NCBI GenBank assembly: GCA_022385755.1
Contig: MU278348.1
Coordinates: 1,523,035 to 1,587,034, forward strand
From: Trametopsis cervina
Taxonomy: Eukaryota > Basidiomycota > Agaricomycetes > Polyporales > Irpicaceae
Direction of reading: 5' to 3'
Length of the DNA: 64,000 nt
How positions within the stretch are numbered: position 1 is the first letter of the stretch; each line of letters starts with the position of its first letter. A program made the translations under genes and the position numbers. Of the stretch, positions 46,373-58,596 are shown piece after piece. The notes beneath the pieces are model-generated. The model had not been told where the DNA came from and did no database searches. It saw only the letters and a list, made by a program, of their open reading frames with translations.

Positions 46373-47020
46373 ATGCGTCCTACCGCCCTCCTCATGCACG
46401 TGTTCGCCATTGTCCTCTGCACCGTCCTCGCATCGGTCGCGGCGACACCGACAGCACCCAGCGCGGACGCACTCGCCAAGCGCGACCCCTCGCCCGTGGA
46501 GGCCAGAGCACCCGCACCCGCCCCGTCCAACGCCCGCCGCACGAACCAGGCTCGCGCCCCCGCCCCGTCTGGCGCGCTGCGCAAGCGCAAGCAGCAGGTC
46601 CTCTCCCCCGAGGAGGCCATCTCGCAGCACCTCTGCCCGCGTCCTATGCGCGCATGCCCGCTCTCGCCCGCGTCGGCACCGACAACCCTCGAGGAGTGGA
46701 TCAGCGACGGTTTCGAGTGCGTCGACAACAGCGAGGACCTCACGTCCTGCGGCGGATGCGGTCTATCGGAGCCTCAGTGAGTCTCTCTCTCATTGTTCTT
46801 GTTCTTGTTCTTTGTTGTGTGCACCGTGCCAGCGCCTACGGGCACGGTGTCTGTTCCCTCGGCGGTGAGCTAACGTTCTTATCGCGTCGACAGGTACGAT
46901 TGCACTAGCATCGAGGGCGCCGTCGGCGTATCGTGCGTTATCGGCACGTGTCACGTCGACTCCTGCGCGGAGGGATACGTTCGCTCGCTGGACGGCAAGT
47001 CGTGCGTCAAGGCACGCTGA
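46373..47020 (+). CDS. small secreted protein with CPL1-like cysteine-rich domain
   Basis: Two exons (46373-46776, 46894-47020) give 176 aa. Residues 1-24 are a typical signal peptide (hydrophobic LLMHVFAIVLCTVLASVAA). An Ala/Pro-rich propeptide with Kex2-type sites LAKR and RKRK follows. The C-terminal domain has ten cysteines in the CPL1-like pattern: CPRPMRACPL, FECVDNSEDLTSCGGC, then YDCTSIEGAVGVSCVIGTC, DSCAEGY and KSC. The family is widespread in basidiomycetes and secreted; the founding member is Cryptococcus Cpl1, but most fungal paralogues have no known function. No catalytic motif is visible. Confidence 0.85.
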
Positions 47021-47540
47021 TCAACTCGCGGCGACGGCCTTGTCTCCCCGCAACGCCAAGGATGACCTCCCACTGGACGTCCTCGCGTTTTTCTTCTCTT
47101 CTCTCGGACCCTGTAGACCCTCGATCCCCTTGTGGATCGAATAGACTTTAACGATACGCTCGGTTTTTTTATTATTGCTTCTGCTGAACTTTTTAGTCCC
47201 TAGTCTTTACTTTTCACTTTTCACTTCCCGTGTTGCATGTACACCTCGCGTCCACCGCGCCCCATTGTCTTACCCCTCCGGACTTTTCTTTTCACCTTCC
47301 TGCTCCATTGGTTTACTTGCATTCCCGTTCAAAACCTCCACCTTCCATTGTCCATTCCGCCCCCGCTTCGCTTGCAGTCCGGTATTAGTTGTGTTCCGCG
47401 TTCCTTCTGTGATGCAGCCCCCACGGTTCCTTCATGACGTCTGCCACGAACTTCTCCGTTGCCGCCCCGCTTCTCGCGCTCTCCACCTCTATGAACACCA
47501 CTCTTCTCCTGCGTAGCTACCGTGTAACGACCCGCGTATA

Positions 47541-47567
47541 GACAGCCAGACAGACAGACAGACAGAC
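47541..47567. repeat. CAGA microsatellite
   Basis: About six GACA/CAGA units in tandem lie downstream of the CPL1-like gene. Confidence 0.75.
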
Positions 47568-49230
47568 CCACTTCCATGCCTGCCGCGCGCGGTGACCTGA
47601 CCATTTACACACAAACGCACGCATCCTCGCAATCGTACAGACAACCCAGATGTCGCGATCGCGACTGTTCTAGGACGCGTCTCGCCATTTGCAAACGTGC
47701 TGTCATGATCAGCTCAGCTCTGACAGCCCATGATCAGCCATCGATATTAACAGCCCTATGCGTTACGTTACGCATTGCGTGTATTCATTCAATTCACGCA
47801 TTACACTTACACCAGAGAAGCATTATTATCCTGTCTGCGGCATACTATCTGAACTCTGAATTTTCGCTATCTACACGCGCAAAAAGGGACAGGGCACTTC
47901 TTGATATGATTATAATCGGCTGTAGAGGAGAGAGGCGCGGAGTGTTCGTCGTCCGTCCCGGATCCGAACATGTTGGATGTGGAGAAGATGGATGGGGCGT
48001 CGCGGAGCGCGGTTTGGGTGTGAAGCGAACAAATTCAGAATTAGCAGCAACGGCTGCGGCTCCTCAGTTAGGAACAGTCCGAAATAAAATTGCATGGCTA
48101 GTGTACTGAGCACCACAGCTGCAGTGGATACCTTGGAGGTCTTCTTCTCCATTATCATTATGGGCCGACCTGGAAAGAAGCGTCGACATGATATAATAGT
48201 AATAGACGGTGTGAAATATGGCGATTTGATTTGGTAGGGCGGTCGTCAAGAGCGGCGGAGGCGAGAAAGATAGAAATAGGAAGGATGGAAAAGAATAAAA
48301 GAAGCCTTGTTTACTGTGCATACCTGGCCGTCATCGGTGTGGTTCTGATAGCGATACAGCATACAGCACACTGGACGCAGCAAGCGATATTGAATGCATT
48401 AGACGCATACATTATGTCAACACCCACCCACCCACCCAGTAGTTTTAGTTTAGACGGGTGAGGTCATCACGTCTCCCGCCGGGGCGCTGATGGGTGCTTC
48501 TCGTCGGGATGTCACGTCTGACGGGTCCGCCCCCTATAGGAATTTGTATGTACGTATGCGCGAAGCCGGGAAGGTACAGTACGAACGATTGGAGGCGCGC
48601 GCTTGCTTGTATGGGAGCGGGTGGCGGGTATCGCGCGAAGATAAGTCAGGATGTGATGTTGTCTGCTGCAGATGGTGGAAATCGCGACGGCGGGCTACGA
48701 GAGCAGACTGTACTGTATTGAGCGGTGGGCCCGTTGGTTCTGCGCGACATGTACGCAGGGAGGGACCTGATCGGACCAGCGCAGAACGACTGATAATCTG
48801 CCAGTGCGATATTGCAGCCGACGTCTTCGGTCGGCGTGTCGGAGAGATAGCAGGGTGTATCGTATCGTATCTGTGTGTGTGTGGTCGTGTTCAGTTCTTT
48901 GTCAGTTACCTGAGAAGCTGCGCTGCAGGAAGGGGTAATTTCGAGGCTTGTTTTTGAAGGTTACGTGTATCGTTGAGATGGTGGCTTTTATTGCTGGAGA
49001 TGCTCCACTGCGAGCATTGCTGTGGCTGACACTCCGGCGTCGCGGCGCAGTAGGCGGCACAGGCGGTCTCAGGAGGGACGCTCGCTCGGGCGCGACGCTG
49101 CCGTATGGGCTCCGTCGGCCTCGACGGATTTGTAAGTGCTCGCTGCGGGAGCGCTACACTGTGAATTGTAGGGCGGCATATAAGCACGGCTGCAAACTTG
49201 GACAGGTCGGAAGTACCACCATATGTAAGC

Positions 49231-49404
49231 GCATAGAACTCTTCAGCGATAGTTGAGAGGCAGGGTCCGCATCTGGTCGGTTCTGCAGTGCCGTGGCCAT
49301 ATGGTCGCATAGAGTTCTTCTGTGATTAGTTGGGAGACGGCATTTTCACCTGGTCGATTCTACAATGTCGTGGCTACAACGCCGTGGCCATATGGTCCAT
49401 CCTC
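49231..49404. repeat. degenerate tandem duplication
   Basis: Two adjacent units of roughly 75 and 100 bp share GCATAGA-CTCTTC, AGTTG-GAG, CTGGTCG-TTCT and GCCGTGGCCATATGGTC in the same order. The second copy has an insertion before the last block. Confidence 0.6.
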
Positions 49405-51400
49405 ATCTGCGTTCCTTTGCAAAGTGTCATTCGCTCAAGACCACCTTATGAAAGCCCTATCCGACGCTGAAGTGCCCCTGAGAGTCAGCGAGATTGTCAG
49501 CAGCTTCCCATGCAAGCCCGTGTTTGTGACCTCGAGACCATGCGGGCCGCCTCTTCACGTAAAGGTCTGTTAGCCCTGGACGTGGAGCACGAGTGACACC
49601 AGAGTACACCGAACAGAGAGGAAGTCTGGAATGCGCCTTGGGGACTTGGTCTACGAGTGTGACCATTGAGGTCGTTCTGTGCATCCTGATATAATTTGTC
49701 AAAGCATTCTACTGGCGAAGAGGAGCGCATGCCTCGCACAAGGGCTGCCCGTGCATGTGGTGACTAACATGCCGTCGGCGTGTTCGCGGCAGATGCACCA
49801 CGCTGAGGCATCGAGTATGCTCTTGATCCTTCCAGTTGACGGTCCAACGCATAAAACGTTTACACCCGGTACATAACGAGTGTGATTGCGTCGGGATGGC
49901 TGACGTAGCAGGCGGTGTCACCTGCGTCGCCGACGTAAGGGTACGTGTGCCGGTCGATGTGTGTCTGCCGTGTTCCCAGGAGATGGAAGTGATGAAAATC
50001 GGAGAGGGCGAGCTCGGTGCGGCATGATGCGCTTCGTGCATTGCGCGAATTCAGAGCGACCCGCTAATGTAGATCGAGCAACATGATCGGTCACGGTGAG
50101 GTGCTGGACAATGATGTTTGGAGACATTGTCGCAGAGTCGACATTCTGCCCCGCCCGCCGATTTTTAGAGATGATCATGTTTTAGAAAGAGTGATATAAC
50201 TATAACCTATCAGCACTGTGAGCCAAAGTGAAACACTGCAAAACTGCTGGCTACGTACCATCGTTGTGTCGCGAGTGCGTTGCAGGATGACGTCGGGAGG
50301 AAAGGCCGGATTAGGAAACCGGCGGGGAACGTGGAGGCAATAATGCTGGCGATCGCCGCCGGCGTCTTAGAGTTGCCTCCGTTCTCGATCGTGATACGAG
50401 CTTGAATCGCCGACGACGACGACGACACCAGCATCCTCGAGCAGGACGTGATGCTCTACGGTGCAGTACCGTTCGCAAGCTGTTGGAAGTTGCAGTAACA
50501 CGTTCACGCTCTTCTCACATCCGGCGGCAAATTAAGCGCAAGTGTGCGTGCTGATATGATGATCTAGGAACAAGCCATCACCGTCCAGCTCTGATCTCGA
50601 CACAAGCATGCCCGGATGCAAAACATGCACGCCCCCGTCTAATCTCGTCTTTCCTCTACCAACCACCCGTCGGGCCAGCTCCATTGCACTCAGCTGCATT
50701 CGCCTCCTGAGCCCCTCGAGCTCAAGCCGGACACCTCCAGACGAGACCCAGCACTGCAGCAGCGCTTGTCAGGAGGGCCAAGAACGGAAAAATCGGCAGC
50801 GCCCATGGGAGGTGGTGCGACTTTTGTTTTCTTATGCGCTCGGCCCAGCGTGCCAGTGTGTCAACTGCCGTTACCCACAACAACACAATGGGACCATCGC
50901 CCGACCGTCCAACAACTCTTGCACGACCACTCCCATCTCGGTCCACAAAAAATTAGTCCATAATGGCCTTTTAGGCCGCCAGAGTCGCATCGACGCTGCA
51001 CGCTGCCCGCCGCGAGATTGCATTTTAGACCGGCCACGCCTGCTTCCTGCATTCCTCCAACTTTGCTCTCTTCGGTTCGGCCAGCCAGCCACTTGCAAGT
51101 CCTCATCCAAGCCAGCCGCTATCCACACGTTCTCCCGCACGAGGCTCGCAGTCGATCGTCCCGAATCCGGTCGCCTTTCCCCGCCTCCATCCCGCCTCCA
51201 CCGACACAAACCCACCCGCCTCCTGCGGCTGACGATGAACGGGTGCTGACCCACATGCACAGTCCAGCATCCGCTCTTGCATTCCACGCCGCAGCAGAAC
51301 ATATAAGTACCCCCAGGTGCCCGAGTGTTGAAGTTCACCTAATCCCCTCACGTTTCACGGCCGCCACCCTACACCTCTACGCTGGACACCATCTCCGAAC

Positions 51401-52902
51401 ATGAATCCATCACCGGAGACGCCAGCCGCTGAAGAGCCGCAACGAAATGTCAATGTTATATCCACCTTTGTCCGCACAGTTTCCATAGTCCTGAGCTCGG
51501 TTGGCTTAACACTCGTGCGTCTCTCCTGTTCTTTCTTACCGAGTTTCCTTTTGTGCTCACCCGACTTGTCACCATCTAGAGCGTACTAGCGCATTGCATT
51601 GCTCGCTTGACGCGTTACCTTCCCGCAGCCCGCACAGCGCCCCCAAGGACGCTCGTCCGCACCACCACGCTCACCATCATCGCAGCGTCCGTCGCAGAGA
51701 ACAAGACGCCTGCGCGCAACGTCGTTTCCATACAAATGGACGGCGACACCGTCCACTTCCGCTCCGAGGCCGTCACTGTACTGCTCAACCAGTCCCGCCG
51801 CGCCTCCATGTCCGCTCATGCACACGCAGGGCTCACAACGCGCACAGAGAGCAATCTAGGCGAGGACACAATGATGTCCAGCCCGGTAGACTTGACATCG
51901 GTTGACGAAGCGCTGCGCGCTCAACCACAAGACGCACACGTCAGCAGCGAAAGCCAGTCCTCCTCTGCCGCAGCCGCCGAGCAATCCACCACACCACCCG
52001 CGTCAGCCAAGCCATCCCTGGCAGACCGCCTCCCGCGCGTGTTCCGCGCGAAGCGCAAGTCAGTCGACTCCCAGGCAAACGCAGTGGCAGGCCCGTCCTC
52101 GAAGCCGCATTCGCGCGCAAGCTCGATGGTACGCAGCGTGTCCCCGCGTCTGCGCGCACTGTCACTGAGGTCTGAGCCCGAGGAGTCCGCCACCGCGCAC
52201 GGACGCGTCCCGTACGTGGCTGACCCAGACGACAAGCAGACGTTCCATACGTCGTTCGTAAATCCTCTCCGGCCCAAACGCAAGAGTCGTAAGTCTTCTC
52301 CTTTTCTTTGCAAAAGTTCGTTGTATGCTCATAATATTATTTGTATTGCAGCATCGCCCTCTCTGCACTCTACACCGCTCCGCAAGACGTTCGACCTCCC
52401 CGAGTCTCCTCTGTCCCCACCGCCAGCCACCAAGACGATGCAACGCGCCCCAACGACGCCCACGCCTCCCCCGCACCGCCGACACCGCTCCCTCGCCTCG
52501 TACATCACCGCCGCCATCCGCCCGTCCTCCTCCCGTGCACAGCCCTCGCGCAGCCCGTCCCCGTCCTCCCGGCGCAGTTTCTCCCCATATTCCTCCTCCT
52601 CCACAACCTCGTCTTCTTCTACATCAGGGACCGGCTCGTCATCTGCGCGCTCGCGCTCGCGCCGCAGCTTCTCGTTCTCCTCGATCGGCTCGTCCGCAGA
52701 GGCGGCTGACCAGCAGCCCGTGCGCCGTACGCAACCGTACGGTCCGCCGTACTATGCTGCGATGCCTGTGCCGAGACGTTCGTTGAGCGACCGGAGGGGC
52801 GCTGTCAGGGTTGGCCCGATACGCGAGGACGAGGTTGAAGGTGGTGAGCAGCAGCCGCAGGGGTTGGGGCTCGAGTTTGGTGTGCTTCAGCGCGCTCGCT
52901 AG
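51401..52902 (+). CDS. Ser/Arg/Pro-rich protein of unknown function
   Basis: I do not recognise this protein. Three exons (51401-51514, 51580-52288, 52352-52902) with GT-AG introns of 65 and 63 nt give 457 aa. Residues 20-60 contain a weakly hydrophobic segment (ISTFVRTVSIVLSSVGLTL then SVLAHCIARL) that could be a membrane anchor or amphipathic helix. The rest is disordered: RVFRAKRKS, Ser/Pro-rich stretches, an almost pure Ser run, an RSRSRR segment and a Gly/Glu tail. A TATA-like ATATAA lies about 100 bp upstream. The two in-phase introns and the long open frame support a real gene. Basic clusters may be nuclear localisation or phosphorylation sites; no function can be assigned. Confidence 0.65.
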
Positions 52903-53296
52903 CTGCTGGTGTGTGTGGTTTCTCTTTTCTCGACGGGTTTCGGCAGTTCTCCTTGATGGACGATTGGCCTGGTACACGATATCTTACGCCTCCTAACCTC
53001 TCTAAAGCTACAGCTACATACATATCTACTAAACGCACGGATTCTTGTTCTATCGCATTTCGCTACGACTAGATAGCACGCACATCATCTTTCTCCTCTC
53101 GTCTCATCTCATGGGCCCTTTACGATATCCACCTGTTCACGCATTGCACGTATTCTTATTACTTGATGTATATACTCTCCCGACTCCGAACTGGAGAATC
53201 GACGAAATCACTCTGTTCATGATCACTTCCATTCTATTGTGTCAAACACTTTACAGCGGTTTCGTCTGGGCTACGGCTAAGTAGTTACCCCTCACA
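52903..53296. other. convergent 3' region
   Basis: This 394-bp stretch between two convergent genes probably holds both 3' UTRs. No other feature was seen. Confidence 0.5.
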
Positions 53297-56200
53297 TCAA
53301 GCACTCAGCCCGTCGCCGGCCAACAACGTTAGTACGGCCTGCACGACGGGGTTGTCCGCGCGGAAGTCGAGTGTGCTCCCGTCTTCGACGCATTTCTTCA
53401 GCTGCAGATCTAGCAGTTGGCTTTACGGTAGAAAAGATAAAGGATGTCAGCGGATGGCACATATGCAGGCCAACAGAATAAGCAGGAAGGACGTACCGAA
53501 GTTGTTTGACGAGCACGCCGATGCGCGGCCATGCCTTGAGCTTGATGAAGGACCCAGACGAGGATCCGACGCGTACGGTGATGCCACCGCCGATGTGGTT
53601 CACGTCGAGCGGACCACCGAATAGGAGGAGGGCATAGAACGGGACCTGTATGAGCAACTCGCGTGTTAGCAAAGGTGAGAGGAGAGCGAGGGAACAAGAA
53701 TGCTCACCTCTGTCGCGTCGCGCAAGAAGACCTTGCTCGACATATGTTTCTGGAAGTAAGCCACGAACGGGACCTTCCACTCCGACGCATGGAACAAGAC
53801 AGACGAGGGATGCAAGAACACCCTGTTGTTGCCCCCGCTACCTCCACCACCAGGCCCACCCGAGCTCTGCTGACCCCCACCACCAACATTAACATCATAA
53901 AACTTGAACTCCCGCGCCTCGTTCGCGCGCTGCACCGTCCCCGCCTGCACCCTATCGAACTTGATCGCGCCGTGCGGGAGGACGACGCGTGCGACGCGCG
54001 GCCACAGCCCGGAAAGGATGACGGCCTTCAGCAATGCACTGTTTCCTGCGTGCAGGTTGAGCACGGGCGAGGTGGGGGTGCTACCTGCGGGCACGAGGTT
54101 CAGCGTGGAGAGCGTGCTGAGGAAGTCGGTGCGCAGGGAGGTGATGTCGCGGAGCGTGGAGTGGGAGATGAAGTTCTGTGCAAGAGAATGTTAGCATTTT
54201 GAGTATGAGTGAGCGCAGGAGAATGGGGTTCTTACCTCTTCGCAGAACGTGCGGACGCGCGATGCGCCCCCACCTTCGCTGCTGAGCCGGCGGCACTCAT
54301 CGTATGCGTTGACGTCTGTGAGTAAGTCGCTGTTTGCTGTGGCGAAGCGTGCCCTTGCACTAAATGCCATATCATGTATAAGAACGGATGAGTGAGGATG
54401 AATGTCAAGTTGGAGACGTACCGGCTGGCCTCTTCACGCTTGTCCATCGGGCTCGTGAACAGAGGCTTGGAAGACAAACAAGCCGCAACGGTCAGTATCG
54501 GGCCCAGGCAGCGGAAGATGGTCCCGAAGATGAGCATCTTGCCCAGCCTGAGGTCAACAGGCAATGTTGACTACGTGAACGCGATCTCATGAGTGGCCGA
54601 AAGTCATGATTAGTAGACAAATACGAACCAGGTGTTGACCCATCGGAGTAAGCTCTCCTTCCTCCGTTATTGCGCCCAATTCAGTCAGGGTGGCCAAGGC
54701 ACCATCTATGGCTGCCATTTCCGGGGGGTCGATGGCACGGGACAAAAATTGCTGAAGGGCGAGTCAATAAGCCTCTGCTCACACAAGTGGAACAAGTCAT
54801 TAGTAGTACCTTGACATCGTCGTGCATGACTTTGACAGCCAATGATACACTTTCCAGAGCCACCCGCTTGATCTCCGGTATAGGGTAGGCATTCATGCGC
54901 TTCTCCTGGGCCCTCGTAAACAGCTTGTAACAAAATCCTGGCTTTGTTCGACCTGCTCGCCCGCGTCGTTGCTTCGCCGCGGCACGGGTCACCCATTGCT
55001 CAACGAGACGCGTTAAACCGTTTTCGTTGTCATATTGTGTTTCTTTCACTTTTCCGGAGTCGATCACGTAGACGACGTCGTCAATTGTGATTGACGTCTG
55101 TAATATTATTTGGTGTGTGAGAATGGAGCGTGCGGAGGGTAAGAATGGGATGTACCTCAGCAACATTGGTTGCTGCGATGATCTTCCAGCCAGGCGTAGG
55201 ATCGAACACGGCGCGCTGTTCGTCGCTAGAGAGGTGGGCATGGAGCGGCAGAATTTTCGATTTTGGCAGGCCCCGAAGGGTTTCTATGCAGGAGCGAATA
55301 TCTTGAACACCTGGGAGGAAGATGAGGATACCACAAGGTTCTACTGCAGTATCCATAATATGTTTAACGACTGCTTTGATGAGCTGGAGTGCATACGATC
55401 AGACCAGCCCGCGATATATGTCAGCATACGGACCTCGTAATCAATCCTATCTGAGGTGGCCAACGTCTGCAAGGCGGTGATGTCTTTATCACCTAACCCA
55501 AGCTCAGAAAACTCTTCTTCTAATCTTCTTCTGTCCTGGGCTGACGTTTTCTTGGCCCCCCTGGCTGGCGGAGGGCGGTATGTTATCAGAGGCATAACAT
55601 CCTCTAAGAAGCTATACGCATGGGTTTGGTTGTTAAGCTGGATCTCATATATCTCCGTTGAGAATGACTCACACGTCCTGGACTGGATGCGTCATGCCAG
55701 GAATGCTGAGAAGTGGTGCATTATCGAAGTATTTGACGAATACTTCGTGGTTGATCGTAGCAGACATGAGTACGATCTTGAGCCGAGGGTGATGTACCAT
55801 TAGCTCCTTTAATTGTAAGAGTAGGATATCGCCGTCCACGGAACGTTCGTGGACCTGCATAACTTATTAGCAGGGCACTCAACGGGAAGTATGAGTACCG
55901 CACCTCATCTACTATGACATGGGTGACGTCTGTTAATTTGTCGCCCGACCCGAGGCGGCGAAGGACAACACCGGTCGTGCAGAAAAGCAATTTGGTCCGC
56001 GCGCTCTGTTTACTTTCGCCACGTATAGCGTAGCCCACAGAACCATCTTCGAGTCTTTCGGATGAAACGCGAGCGGCGACACCGATGGCGGAGAGCCGAC
56101 GTGGTTGCGTTATTATGATTGAGGCTGACGCTCCTTGGTTTGCTTCAATGAGAGAGTCGAGTACAAATTGGGGGACTGAGCGGATGTTAGTGTGAGAACG

Positions 56201-58383
56201 CTAGAGTGTACACTAGATCCTCACGCTGAGTTGTCTTTCCGCAGCCTAAACGTACGTTAGATATGATCACTAATGGTTGAGATATTCATGTGTTCTGTTC
56301 TCACCCGTTTCTCCAACCACTACAACGCACCGATTCTTCTCGAGAGCGGTCAAGAAGGAATCCTTCGCCGAAAATGCAGGAAGCTTCTGCCTAGCTGAAA
56401 GGATCTTACGGTATGGAGGATTCCGTGACATGGCATGAAATTCTTCCTTTACCACTGAATCTGCTCGGCCATCCTTCCTACCGGTTCTTGGGCCGCGCTT
56501 CCTCGATGATGGGGACGGGGTCGTTGGTTCCGATACGTCGAGAATCGCGGTTTGGTCTGCTCCTCGTCTCCGTGGGAGCAGATGCTTAAGAACCGAAGAC
56601 ATGTCCGGCGGTCCATTATCTTGCATGAAAGCCCACTCCTCCTCCAGTATTCGAACCATCGCCATAACAGTACTTTCTCCAGGATCAACGAGGTTATTCT
56701 CCGCAAAGGCATTTATCACCCTCGAGAGTATATGTAGTCGGACGTAGGAAGGAGCCTCGCTGGAGGTAATATACATGGGAGGAGGGTCGCCATGTGAAGC
56801 AAGGCTATAAGGGGTAGATGGAAAGATAATATGCAGATGCAGTGGAGCGATAGGCATCGGCAGTTTAAGGTGTAGATCGTCCACAAATGTCGCACCTAGA
56901 GCTTCAAGTTCATCCTCATCCAACACTGTCGTATCAACATGTTCTGGTGATGGGGAGAAGTCATCACCCATGAGTCGAATATTTAACTCCTTTACGAGAA
57001 GTCCCCAGTTTTGAGCGAAATCGCCGTTCGTAATGCACTCTTTCACGACATGTGCGGGCCAACCACACTCCTTGACCGCTTTCTCTTGTATCCATCGTAG
57101 TTTAAGGTCTTCTGTGCCGCTGTGGGCGGATGATACGAAGGAGTTCGATGTATTGATACTCGGTAGGAACCGTTTCGGTAGATCGCATTCGGGGACATGC
57201 AGCAGAAGGTATTCCAAACACGCATCAAGGGGACTCAAGGAGGCGAGCAACGTCGAAGAGAGTGCGGAGGACTGGGATAACGCTTGGGTGGCTATTCGAG
57301 CCTGCGGAAGAGTAAAGCCGAGTGTCTGCAATTTTTGCTGCAGCTCAGACACAGCGTGTTCAGCCAGCACCGTGGGGAGCGCATCTGCAGCCTCTGGCCA
57401 GAGCTCGAAGGCCTAAAGTTATGTCAAGTTTAGTCCTGGTGTGAGCCTATGTAGATGTATATGTCTCGCCGCTCACAAACCTTCTTAATAGAGTCTTCTA
57501 CATTCTCTCTGACAGAAGAAGCCATCTTGACCTCGGGGGCGCGCGCAAACTCCGGAGATGTGGTGGCTACAGCGGTTCCACTACTAGACGAAGGCGCATC
57601 TTGTCTCCTGGCTGCGGTTTCCTGACGATCCTCAACTGCCTTCCGCGCGGTGAAAGGATCGGCTTCATACATCCATTTCTGATGTTCAGGAGCCTGTTTG
57701 TGTTCAGCTGCCAGCTCATTCCAGTACTCACGAGGACCTGGAGGTAGGACGCGATTTAGCTGTATTCCATTGCAGAACTGTGGCACATATGAGACCAGGT
57801 GCTAACGATTAGACTTTGACTGGCACCAACACGATATAGCGCGTATGTTGCACCCCAATGGCGAGCTTCTAGAGCTGTTGGAACAACATAAGGAGGATGC
57901 GGCTCCATGCGGACCGATTCTTTCTCATTCTTCTTATTCGTGCGGCTCAAGTGCACAACGAAAGTGAATCCATTTCCCTGCCTCCGCTAGCACCACACCA
58001 ATCTGAATTAGAAATTCATCGCTCCGAGTCCATGGGGGACTCACAGCGTCAACGTTTGGTTTGTCCCATCCGTTCTTCTGACACCTATCAGGTCACTGCG
58101 TAAGTAGCCGGCGGAAGGTTTGTTCGAGACAAAAGCATCTCAAGGATCGCCCTGCATTACTTCTGTCTCAGACAAACCTCAGTATGCGCGCCATGAACTT
58201 GGCACCGTCACCGGAATGAAGTATGCGACTTTACCTTTCATTAAGTAAACTGAGCGGGAATTTCGAGCCTTGGGGAAACAGTGGCCGTTCATCGGGATTT
58301 GAAGACTCGGGGGCCGTCCTAGTGGCGGCTTTGGAGGAATTTCCTGCATTGCCAGACTTGACGATGCCCTTCCTCGGAGGCAT
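53297..58383 (-). CDS. DHX57-like DEAH-box RNA helicase (UBA-RWD-DExH)
   Basis: Starts MPPRKGIVKSGNAGN at 58383 and ends AGDGLSA. N-terminal exons give LLNERCQKNGWDKPNVDA and HLSRTNKKNEKESVRMEPHP, typical of the DHX29/DHX57 group. Then follow a UBA-like helix set (LQQKLQTLGFTLPQARIATQ), an RWD-like segment ending in MVRILEEEW, and a full helicase core: Walker A GETGCGKTTQLPQF, TQPRR, DEVH, SATIN, NVAETSITIDDVVYVID and QRRGRAGRTKPGFCY. HA2 and OB-fold domains follow (TELGAITEEGELTPMG; SWRLR-like C-terminal part). A Gly-rich insertion (53830-53890) interrupts the OB region. Roughly 15-20 exons, one of 21 nt (56225-56245). Family members act on structured RNA in the cytoplasm or translation; S. 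pombe Ucp12 is a likely relative. The substrate is unknown. Confidence 0.88.
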
Positions 58384-58596
58384 GTGTGCAGAACTATCAT
58401 AGGCTTACCATACAGTAAATCTTAGGAGAACTCATATGTCACGTAGAGTGTGACCGGCATCCGGCGTGTTCTCTCGTGACGACCCTGTGACTGGGAATTA
58501 TAGCGCCCATTGAGCACATCAAGTCTGCAGTTGTCTGTGCATTACACTCAGCGTTCTCCACCTTCTGTTTATTCTAGTCCCTCTTTTACTCGCGAC
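58384..58596. promoter_or_regulatory. helicase/PRP22 divergent promoter region
   Basis: Only 213 bp separate the start codons of two divergent DEAH-helicase genes, implying a shared bidirectional promoter. No TATA box is evident. Confidence 0.55.

Larger units (their letters stand above)
47021..51400. other. 4.4-kb gene-poor region with repeats
   Basis: The CPL1-like gene's 3' UTR lies at its left end. A CAGA microsatellite is at 47541-47567; palindromic words of the desert type occur near 48575 and 48705; a degenerate tandem duplication is at 49231-49404. Frames of up to 213 codons (50608-51249) are Ser/Arg/Pro-rich with no motif and lie in pyrimidine-rich promoter DNA. No gene is supported. 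Confidence 0.5.
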
